From contig NZ_JAEPPI010000002.1 of the NCBI RefSeq assembly GCF_017641085.1, positions 310,001 through 374,000 of the forward strand: a stretch of 64,000 bases of DNA, given 5' to 3'. Positions 42,086 to 49,548 of the stretch are shown here, one piece after another. The translations under genes were made by a program, and so were the position numbers. Under the pieces are notes generated by a model that made no database searches, had not been told where the DNA came from, and worked only from the letters and a program-made list of their open reading frames with translations. Source of the stretch: Gracilimonas sp. (GTDB lineage Bacteria > Bacteroidota > Rhodothermia > Balneolales > Balneolaceae). Position 1 is the first letter of the stretch, and each line of letters opens with the position of its first letter.

Positions 42086-43463
42086 AATAGAACCGGCTTC
42101 CAACTCCTTCTTCACTCTCTACCTTGATATCACTTTGATGTGCATTGAGGATTCCCTTAACAACCGATAAGCCTAAACCTGTCCCGCCTTTATCCCTTGA
42201 CCGCGCCTTATCCGTGCGATAAAAGCGATCGAATAAACGATCCAGGTGCTCCTTGCCAATTCCGGGTCCGGTATCTTTTACGTACACTTCTACCCGCTCA
42301 TCCATTTGCTTCAGTCCCACTTCCACCTCGCCTTCCTGGGTGTATTTGATGGCATTCGAAATCAGGTTATCTACCACCTGCTCCATTTTATTTGGGTCGG
42401 CATTTACCATAAATGACTGCAGGTTAGCTGCTTTTAGCTGAAGTCCTTTTTCCTGTGCAATCGGCTCATACACCATCATCACTTCGTCAATAATTTCCTT
42501 TAAATCAAAAACCTCACGGTTGATAAAGTTTTCGTCAAAATCATACCGCTGCAGCGTTTTGATATCCTCGAATAATCGTGCGACTCTTTTTATCTGTTTC
42601 TGAGCCGTCACCATATACTGCTTTTTCTTTTCAGGCTGAAGGTTTTTCAGCTCTAACATCTCTAGTGCTCCGGAAATGGTGTGCAGAGGATTTCTGACTT
42701 CGTGAGTTATATCCGCGAAAAACTGGCTCTGCTTTTCGTTGAGCATTTTCAGCTTCTCATTATCTGCCCGAAGGGTGCGAGCCATATGGTTTAGTGAATC
42801 AGCCAATGTGCCGAACTCATCATTTCTGTTCAGATCAATTTTGCGGTCCAGGTTTCCTTTTGCAATATCAAGTGCTGCCTCATTCAACCGCTGAATGGGT
42901 GCCGCCATGTACCGCGCAAATAAAATACTAACAACGATCACAGCCGCTATGGAGAAGAACATCCCCGCATAAATAATATGACGAATACTGGCCACTGCAG
43001 CATAATACTGCTTTTTATTCTGACTGATTCTGAGGTACTGAGCGGCGTTATCCGACTGCCCCAGATCTACATAAGCGATAAGCTTTTCCGGGTTCTCGTC
43101 AGACCGGACGATAGGGTCACCATCTTCACGCTCCAGCTCGGTTAATAAATCTTCGTTCAAATACGGTTCTACATCCTCAAAAGCAGAATCAGGAAAGGTT
43201 AAAAAGCGAACCCCGCCTCTGTCATAAACCGCCATTTCGTATTTAGAAAGTCGGGCCTGCCGCTGAATTTTATCATCAAACAGAGCATTATCTTTAAAAC
43301 TGCCGGCCGCAAGAGCCAGGGAAAGTGCATCCCTCTCAAACTGTTCCACGCCTTCATCCAACAAAAAACTGCGGATGGTTAATATGGAATAAGCACTTAT
43401 TGTGATGATCCCGATGATAAGCAGGATGATGTAGGTCCACGCTAATTTGGATCTTATTTTCAT
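42057..43463 (-). CDS. HAMP-containing sensor histidine kinase
   Basis: This 468-residue protein has TM1 (TYIILLIIGIITISAYSIL), an extracytoplasmic sensor region (~30-165) and TM2 (AGMFFSIAAVIVVSILF). HAMP (~185-238) is followed by the phosphoacceptor box FFADITHEVRNPLHT and an ATPase domain (DNLISNAIKYT, DTGPGIG, GGTGLGLSVVKGIL). It overlaps the upstream response-regulator gene by 4 bp, so the two form a cotranslated pair. Confidence 0.94.
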   Translation of the reverse strand: MKIRSKLAWTYIILLIIGIITISAYSILTIRSFLLDEGVEQFERDALSLALAAGSFKDNALFDDKIQRQARLSKYEMAVYDRGGVRFLTFPDSAFEDVEPYLNEDLLTELEREDGDPIVRSDENPEKLIAYVDLGQSDNAAQYLRISQNKKQYYAAVASIRHIIYAGMFFSIAAVIVVSILFARYMAAPIQRLNEAALDIAKGNLDRKIDLNRNDEFGTLADSLNHMARTLRADNEKLKMLNEKQSQFFADITHEVRNPLHTISGALEMLELKNLQPEKKKQYMVTAQKQIKRVARLFEDIKTLQRYDFDENFINREVFDLKEIIDEVMMVYEPIAQEKGLQLKAANLQSFMVNADPNKMEQVVDNLISNAIKYTQEGEVEVGLKQMDERVEVYVKDTGPGIGKEHLDRLFDRFYRTDKARSRDKGGTGLGLSVVKGILNAHQSDIKVESEEGVGSRFYFRIPIYENS

Positions 43464-44161
43464 GAATGCAGAAACTCTTTGTTGAACCCATAGCCTACGC
43501 CACGGTATGTTTTTATGAGCTTGCCTTCATCACCCATTTTTAAGCGCAGATTTTTGACATGTACATCAACGGTTCGGTCAAATACATACTTTTCCTCATC
43601 GGAGATCTTTTCCAGAATCTGCTGTCGGCTATACACCAGTTTGGGGTTCTGCATTATCATTTCCGCGATGGTATATTCGGTGTGCGTCAAATCGATCAAC
43701 TCTTCGTTGATATAAAGCTCCTTAGAATCCAGGTCCAAATAAACGTGACCATACTGTATCCAGTTACTTTTTTCAGGTGAACGGCGGCGCAGTTGTGTTT
43801 CAACATGGGCTTTTACCAGATTCAGGCTTGCCGGCTTTTTGATGTAATCATCCGCCCCAAGCTCAAGTCCCTCAATTTCGTCTTTCTCTTCATCCCGAGC
43901 TGTCAGAAAAAGCACCGGAATTTCGTACACCACCGGATGTTTGCGAATGTGTCTGCATATTTCTTTCCCATCGTGATGGGGAACCATGATATCTAGAATT
44001 GCCAGGTGTAGATCATTGGCGTTATCATCAATTAGCTCAATGGCTTTTTTGCCGTCTTTTGCCCACAAGACATCATAGTCATTAAGTTCCAGAAAGTTTG
44101 CCAGCATTTCGCCGGATTCTTCCTCGTCTTCCACCAACAGGATTGTATGTTTGTTGCTCAT
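43460..44161 (-). CDS. OmpR/PhoB-type response regulator
   Basis: This 233-residue regulator has a receiver domain with LLVEDEEESGEML, the phosphorylated Asp in LAILDIMVPHHDG and a Lys in DYIKKP. An OmpR-type winged helix follows (LTHTEYTIAEMIMQNPK, VDVHVKNLRLKMGDEGK, RGVGYGF). It is the first gene of the pair with the HAMP kinase. Upstream lies a 127-bp gap with a long inverted repeat. Confidence 0.95.
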   Translation of the reverse strand: MSNKHTILLVEDEEESGEMLANFLELNDYDVLWAKDGKKAIELIDDNANDLHLAILDIMVPHHDGKEICRHIRKHPVVYEIPVLFLTARDEEKDEIEGLELGADDYIKKPASLNLVKAHVETQLRRRSPEKSNWIQYGHVYLDLDSKELYINEELIDLTHTEYTIAEMIMQNPKLVYSRQQILEKISDEEKYVFDRTVDVHVKNLRLKMGDEGKLIKTYRGVGYGFNKEFLHS

Positions 44162-44190
44162 TTATTCACTTTTTATGTATAAACGTGTTT

Positions 44191-44245
44191 AAGTGTTCGG
44201 GTGTTAAAGTACGTTTTTTAGCATTACTTTAACACTCCAACACTT
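44191..44245. repeat. Imperfect long inverted repeat upstream of response-regulator gene
   Basis: Two 21-nt arms (44191-44211 and 44225-44245) match as inverted copies in 18 of 21 positions, with the perfect inner core GTGTTAAAGTA / TACTTTAACAC and a 13-nt loop. A third TAACACT copy follows near 44255. The element is AT-rich and lies between divergent genes; an extra promoter-region operator or a dispersed intergenic repeat are both possible. Confidence 0.6.
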
Positions 44246-44288
44246 TCATACTGTAACACTTATTACTGCAAAAAATCAGAATTTAAGC

Positions 44289-45086
44289 ATGAATTACCAA
44301 GGAAAAACCATCTGGATTACCGGAGCTTCATCAGGAATCGGAGAGGCCTTCACCAGGGCATTCTACAAAGAAGGGGCCAACCTGATTCTATCTTCGCGCA
44401 GACAAGAGGTTTTGGAGGACGTAAAGAACAGTTTGGGAGAAGACACTTCCAATGTGAAGATTATCACTCTCGATTTGATGGATGGGGACTCTTTTCCCGA
44501 AAAAACCAGGGAAGCGCTGGCTGCCTTTGGTCAGATTGATGTACTGATTAATAACGGAGGGGTGAGTCAGCGTTCAACCGTGATGGAGTCTGAAATGAGC
44601 ACGTTTCGACGACTGATGGAGATCAATTATTTCGGGGCTGTTGGGTTGACTAAAGAAGTACTCCCGCATATGGTGGATCGGAAATCGGGGCATATCATCG
44701 TAACCAGCAGCGTGGCGGGTAAAATTGGCACTAAATTTCGGTCAGGTTATGCAGGCAGTAAACATGCGGTTCAGGGATTTTTCAACTCACTTCGGCAGGA
44801 AATGTATGAGCATAATGTAGCCGTGACCTTACTTTGCCCGGGATTCATCAAAACCGATATCTCCAAAAATGCCTTAACCGGAGACGGTTCCAAATTCGAC
44901 AAGATGGGAGACGCTCACTCCAATGCCATGACGGCCGATGAAATGGTGGCCAAGGTAATGCCAAAGATTAAGTCTCAAAAAGAAGAAATTTATGTGACTG
45001 GCTTCAAAGAACGCTTAGCCCTTTGGGTGCAGCGGTTCTCCCCAACGTTATTAAACAAGATTTTGAAAAACCAGAAAGTTACGTAG
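44289..45086 (+). CDS. SDR family oxidoreductase
   Basis: This 265-residue short-chain dehydrogenase/reductase has the nucleotide loop WITGASSGIGEAF, a variant NNGG motif (normally NNAG) in VLINNGGVS, catalytic Ser in VTSSVAG and YAGSKHA (Tyr/Lys). The C-terminal region includes LLCPGFIKTDIS. The substrate is unknown, but the layout is typical of acetoin/DHRS-like dehydrogenases. It is a single gene. Confidence 0.94.
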   Translation: MNYQGKTIWITGASSGIGEAFTRAFYKEGANLILSSRRQEVLEDVKNSLGEDTSNVKIITLDLMDGDSFPEKTREALAAFGQIDVLINNGGVSQRSTVMESEMSTFRRLMEINYFGAVGLTKEVLPHMVDRKSGHIIVTSSVAGKIGTKFRSGYAGSKHAVQGFFNSLRQEMYEHNVAVTLLCPGFIKTDISKNALTGDGSKFDKMGDAHSNAMTADEMVAKVMPKIKSQKEEIYVTGFKERLALWVQRFSPTLLNKILKNQKVT

Positions 45087-45096
45087 TTCATTATTG

Positions 45097-45145
45097 GTTA
45101 ATCGTTATTCGTTATTAGTAGCCGATTACACGAATAATGATTAAC
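45097..45145. repeat. Intergenic inverted repeat after SDR gene
   Basis: GTTAATCGTTATTCG (45097-45111) pairs with CGAATAATGATTAAC (45131-45145) with one mismatch and a 19-nt loop in the 63-bp gap between the convergent SDR and DUF58 genes. There is no T run for classical termination. Confidence 0.6.
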
Positions 45146-45149
45146 GAAC

Positions 45150-46070
45150 TCACCCTAACCGCTTCCGTTTTATAAGATAAGCCAGCAAGGATTGATCAAA
45201 CTGCCCTTGCGTATCCATTTCGGCAAAGTCGATTTCAAACTCACTGCAGGCCATGCGAAATTTCTTGGTGTACTCTTCCACTTTCTTCCGGTAATCTTCC
45301 CGAACCTGAGCAGGTAGCACTTCCACTTCCTCATCAACTTCCATGTCTTCAAAAACAAAGCGCCGGTCGGGGAAATCCAGATCGCGTTCACTTTTCTTTT
45401 CCAGCACGTTGAATAACAGCACTTCATGCTTTCGGTGGCGAAGGTGTTTCAGGGCAGAAATAATCTCTTCATGCTCATCGATATTTTCAAAGAGGTCGGT
45501 GATGATGACCACCAGGCTACGGTGATTTAACCGTTCGGCCACTTCGTGTATAGCCTGGGCTGAGGCTGTCTTACGCTTTTCGGGGTCGTTCTTTTCCTCA
45601 CGGATCAGTTCCCGCTCCAGCTCGGTATAAATCTGGCGAAGATGGGCATAGGTTGATTTTGCGGGTATAAACGCATCGATTTTTGAATTAAAAGGAATGA
45701 GTCCGCAGGCATCCCGCTGACGGTGCATCATATACATAAGCGAGGCGGCGTAATGAATTCCATACCTAAGCTTTGTCCATTCCCCAAAATGCTTAAACAG
45801 CATGGACGAGCTTGTATCCAGCATCACATAAGAGCGCAGATTTGTCTCTTCCTCATACTGCTTCACATAAAACCGCTCTTTCTTGGCATATACTTTCCAG
45901 TCGATATGCTTGAAGTCATCGCCGGGATTGTACGGCCGGTGTTCCGCAAATTCCACACTGAACCCATGAAACGGACTTTTATGCAGCCCGGAAATAAATC
46001 CCTCTACAATCTTCTTTGCCCGCAGTTCAAGCGAGGATAATTTCGACAGTATGCTCGGTTCTAAAATCAT
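45150..46070 (-). CDS. DUF58 (vWA-like) family protein
   Basis: This 306-residue protein has the DUF58 signature segment FAEHRPYNPGDDFKHIDWKV, then a vWA-like domain with the MIDAS motif in MLDTSSSM and a VVIITDLFEN strand. DUF58 proteins usually sit beside MoxR ATPases and assist metal- or complex-assembly. No moxR is adjacent here, which is unusual. It is a single gene on its strand, convergent with SDR. Confidence 0.9.
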   Translation of the reverse strand: MILEPSILSKLSSLELRAKKIVEGFISGLHKSPFHGFSVEFAEHRPYNPGDDFKHIDWKVYAKKERFYVKQYEEETNLRSYVMLDTSSSMLFKHFGEWTKLRYGIHYAASLMYMMHRQRDACGLIPFNSKIDAFIPAKSTYAHLRQIYTELERELIREEKNDPEKRKTASAQAIHEVAERLNHRSLVVIITDLFENIDEHEEIISALKHLRHRKHEVLLFNVLEKKSERDLDFPDRRFVFEDMEVDEEVEVLPAQVREDYRKKVEEYTKKFRMACSEFEIDFAEMDTQGQFDQSLLAYLIKRKRLG

Positions 46071-46184
46071 GATTTATGGTACTATTAATAATCTTTTTTT
46101 GAAAGGCGGATTCTTTACTTCTGAGCTAATTTCTTCACAATTACTTCGCATAGAACCGGTAACATACCGGCACTCACTCACTAC

Positions 46185-47597
46185 ATGCTTTCTTTCATGA
46201 ATGCTACCTATAAACAACTCACTTCGATAATTATTGGCCTTGTCGGTTTCCTGGTTCCGTTCTTCATTGAGATCCCCGGACTTTCGGAAGCCGGACATGT
46301 GGCCCTGAGCATTTTTTGTATTGCCGCCATCTTCTGGATGCTGGAACCTGTTCCCATCTACGCTACTTCCATGCTGGTGATTTTACTCCAGGTGTTTTTC
46401 CTCAGCAAGCAAGGGGTTCTTTTTCCGGAAGTCTCGGCCGAATACACTCCCAACTCGTACACTGAATTCATTGGCACCTTGGCAAACCCGATTATCATTT
46501 TATTTTTGGGGGGATTTGTGCTGGCTGATGCCGCCGTAAAATTCGATCTGGATAAAAACCTTACCCGGGTTTTGCTAAAACCTTTTGGAGCCAACCCAAA
46601 GTTCATCATTCTTGGGTTGATGGTGGTTACTGCTCTGCTTTCAGCATTTATGAGTAACACCGCTACCACCGCCATGATGATGACCGTCATTCTGCCCATT
46701 ATAGCCCGAACCAAGCCCGGCGACCCGCTTCGAATTGGTCTCGCTTTGAGCATCCCTTTTGCAGCTAACATCGGGGGGATTGCAACCCCCATCGGAACCC
46801 CGCCCAATGCCGTTGTAATTGGTGCTCTAACCACACAGGGCATTCATATTGCTTTTACTGAATGGATGCTGCTCGCTGCTCCTCTTGTCATCGTTGTTTT
46901 AATGGCCAGCTGGGTTATTATACTTTGGATATACAAACCGGCATCCAAAATAATTGAGCTCGACATGAGCGGCTCATTCCAGAAAAATAAGGAAGCAATC
47001 TTTGTATATCTCATTTTCGGAATTACCGTTGTGCTTTGGATAACAGAGTCGCTGCACGGAGTTGGCAGCAGCATCGTAGCCCTTCTTCCGGTAGCGGCTC
47101 TTTCTTTAACGGGCATTCTGGATCAGGAGCGCATTCGCAAGCTTCCATGGGAGGTTTTATGGCTGGTTGCCGGCGGTATTTCATTGGGAATTTCCATGGA
47201 AAGCACCGGGCTGGCCGAATGGATTATTACCAGTATCAGCTGGAATATGTTTACTTCCATTTTCCTGATTATCGCATTCAGCCTGGTGGCTATTGTCATG
47301 TCTAACTTTTTATCCAACACCGTTTCAGCCACATTACTGATCCCGTTAGCCGTGAGCCTTGCCACTTCCGGGGCGGCCGGTGAAGGATTTAGCCTGGTGC
47401 TGATCAGCTTGGTGATTGGGGTGAGTGCCAGCCTCGCAATGATGCTGCCTATATCAACCCCGCCAAATGCCATTGCTATGAGTACCGGAACTATAAAAAC
47501 AAATCAAATGACCAAAGCCGGTTTTGCCATAGGAATTTTCGGGCTGATGATGGTGACGCTTTATGCCCTGTTTTATTGGCCATTAATCTTAAATTGA
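46185..47597 (+). CDS. SLC13/DASS-type sodium-coupled anion transporter
   Basis: This 470-residue membrane protein has about 11-12 hydrophobic segments and the twin DASS signatures: MSNTATTAMMMTVILP with GTPPNAVVIG, and FLSNTVSATLLIPLA with STPPNAIAMSTG. It imports dicarboxylates or a related anion (possibly sulfate or phosphate) with Na+. The next gene, a receiver protein, starts 14 bp after its stop, suggesting an operon with the two-component pair. Confidence 0.92.
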   Translation: MLSFMNATYKQLTSIIIGLVGFLVPFFIEIPGLSEAGHVALSIFCIAAIFWMLEPVPIYATSMLVILLQVFFLSKQGVLFPEVSAEYTPNSYTEFIGTLANPIIILFLGGFVLADAAVKFDLDKNLTRVLLKPFGANPKFIILGLMVVTALLSAFMSNTATTAMMMTVILPIIARTKPGDPLRIGLALSIPFAANIGGIATPIGTPPNAVVIGALTTQGIHIAFTEWMLLAAPLVIVVLMASWVIILWIYKPASKIIELDMSGSFQKNKEAIFVYLIFGITVVLWITESLHGVGSSIVALLPVAALSLTGILDQERIRKLPWEVLWLVAGGISLGISMESTGLAEWIITSISWNMFTSIFLIIAFSLVAIVMSNFLSNTVSATLLIPLAVSLATSGAAGEGFSLVLISLVIGVSASLAMMLPISTPPNAIAMSTGTIKTNQMTKAGFAIGIFGLMMVTLYALFYWPLILN

Positions 47598-47610
47598 TGA
47601 GGACTCTGCC

Positions 47611-48108
47611 ATGGATGAAAAAATTTACATATTGATTGTTGAAGATGAGCTTGAAGTGATGGACGCCCTCATTAAAGACCTTGAAAAGTTCGAGGAATTC
47701 TTTCCCGTTGAAGCAGCCAATAACGCTGACGAAGCCCGGGACGTCATAGACTACATTCTGGATCATGGCCACAAAGTCGGGTTAATTTTATGTGACCATG
47801 TATTACCCGGACAAAATGGAGTGGATTTGTTGATTGAACTTCAGCAACTGCCGGAATCCGCCAAAAGCCGCAAGGTGTTGGTTACCGGTCAGGCCGGACA
47901 TGAGGATACCATACTCGCCATCAACAAAGCTGACCTTGACCATTATATTGCAAAACCATGGACGAAAGAGCAGCTGGAAGAAGTAGTTTTAGCCGAACTA
48001 ACGGACTACGTGATCGCCAACAAAAAGAACCTTCTTCCATTCATGCAGATTCTGGATGCCGAAAAACTTTCAGCAGCCATGCGTAATAACCAAATGACCG
48101 ACCACTAA
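47611..48108 (+). CDS. Receiver-domain response regulator
   Basis: This 165-residue protein is essentially one receiver domain: LIVEDELEVMDALIKDL, the phosphoacceptor Asp in LILCDHVLPGQNG, VTGQAGHEDT and AKPW (Lys). About 35 further residues form a helical tail with no DNA-binding domain. It may act as a phosphorelay or protein-interaction output. It lies in an operon with the transporter and the kinase (14-bp and 6-bp gaps). Confidence 0.93.
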   Translation: MDEKIYILIVEDELEVMDALIKDLEKFEEFFPVEAANNADEARDVIDYILDHGHKVGLILCDHVLPGQNGVDLLIELQQLPESAKSRKVLVTGQAGHEDTILAINKADLDHYIAKPWTKEQLEEVVLAELTDYVIANKKNLLPFMQILDAEKLSAAMRNNQMTDH

Positions 48109-48114
48109 CCGTAT

Positions 48115-49548
48115 ATGGAATTTCAACAGGGCATATCGTGGCTTAATGATACCGAGACTATTCTCCGGTTCATACAGCGGCTTGTTCATGAGCTGGATGA
48201 ATTGAAAGAACATCTTTTGGTATTGGAAGAGGGAGAGGTTCTTTTCAGCCAGGGAGATCCCCTCGAAGACGTCTATCTGTTGCTTGAAGGGCAGGTTAAG
48301 CTGACCCGAACGCAGGCTGATGACAGTGACATCACATTAACCACGTTGAATCCCGGAAGTTTTGTGGGATTGATTGCATTTACAACCGGTGAACCTACGC
48401 TTACGACGGCTAAAATCATCCAAAAAGGGATGGCCCTTAAGATGAAACCCCAGCAGTTTGAGCAGTATCTCAGCGACCACCCACGGTTAAAGCATCCGCT
48501 CCAGCAGCTGATGCTGAACAACATGATTCAGCGATATAAAAGTAACATTCGGCTTCACACCCGAACGCACCTTTTAAACAAAGAACTTGGAAAAGAACGG
48601 GATGACCTGAAAAACGCCTACAAGCGTCTGGAAGAAACCCATCAACAGCTGATTCATCAGGAAAAAATGGCTACGCTTGGTGAGTTGGTGGCGGGTTTTG
48701 CCCATGAAGTAAACAACCCGGCCTCGGCGCTGATGCGGTCGGCAGAAAACCTGATCGAAATTTACTCCACCTTCGAGGAATCAGATGCAACCTATCAACT
48801 TTTCAAACTGGGATTACAAAGCGAACCACTGGATAGTACTGAACTGCGTAAGCAAATGCTTCAAATCGAGAAACAGTTTCCCTGGGTTCATGACCGGGCT
48901 TCGGTACGTAAACTGGCTCAAATGCCCGGCAATGCCCTTCAAATCATTAAAGAACAGCGAAAAAAACAGGATATCGAAAACCTGATCAATCACTTTGAAG
49001 CCGGCCGCATGATCCACAACATCCGTATTGCCAGTAACCGGATTGCCAACCTGGTGAAAAGCCTGAAAAGCTATAGCCGCCAGGATCGCAATAAAGAAGA
49101 GTTTACCGATATCAGAGACGGTATAAAGGATACGGTTTTGGTATTAAGTAATCGGCTCAAATATATAAACCTGAACCTCGATCTGGACGACATTCCCAAA
49201 ACCTGTATTCAGGTGGGCGACTTAAATCAGGTATGGACTAATATTCTGTTAAACGCCTGTGACGCCCTCAACGACTCCGGTGAAATCACCATTTCCACCA
49301 ACCATGTGGCTGCCAACATTGTGGTAGAAATTTCAGATAACGGCCCCGGCATCCCCGAGGATATTATTCATCGTATTTTTGAAGCCAACTTCACCACTAA
49401 AAATCAGGGCGCCAAGTTTGGCCTTGGCCTCGGCTTACCCATCTCCAACGAAATCATAAAACGCTCGGGCGGTAACATTGAAGCTGAAAACCTTGATCAG
49501 GGTGGAGCCAGATTCAAAATCACACTTCCTGTTAAAGACGACTGTTAG
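48115..49548 (+). CDS. Sensor kinase with N-terminal cyclic-nucleotide-binding domain
   Basis: This 477-residue protein has no TM. Residues ~30-125 are a cNMP-binding (CAP_ED) barrel (GEVLFSQGDPLEDVYLLLEG). A helical region leads into the phosphoacceptor box ELVAGFAHEVNNPASAL (~190), then a long coiled stretch and an ATPase domain (DLNQVWTNILLNACDAL, DNGPGIP, FGLGLGLPISNEIIK). It probably pairs with the receiver protein 6 bp upstream. The cNMP domain suggests control by a cyclic nucleotide or a redox/other ligand; canonical binding residues were not checked. Confidence 0.93.
   Translation: MEFQQGISWLNDTETILRFIQRLVHELDELKEHLLVLEEGEVLFSQGDPLEDVYLLLEGQVKLTRTQADDSDITLTTLNPGSFVGLIAFTTGEPTLTTAKIIQKGMALKMKPQQFEQYLSDHPRLKHPLQQLMLNNMIQRYKSNIRLHTRTHLLNKELGKERDDLKNAYKRLEETHQQLIHQEKMATLGELVAGFAHEVNNPASALMRSAENLIEIYSTFEESDATYQLFKLGLQSEPLDSTELRKQMLQIEKQFPWVHDRASVRKLAQMPGNALQIIKEQRKKQDIENLINHFEAGRMIHNIRIASNRIANLVKSLKSYSRQDRNKEEFTDIRDGIKDTVLVLSNRLKYINLNLDLDDIPKTCIQVGDLNQVWTNILLNACDALNDSGEITISTNHVAANIVVEISDNGPGIPEDIIHRIFEANFTTKNQGAKFGLGLGLPISNEIIKRSGGNIEAENLDQGGARFKITLPVKDDC

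Noticed and set aside
44191-44245. CRISPR-like repeat
   Set aside because: Only one imperfect inverted pair, without regular spacers or cas genes.
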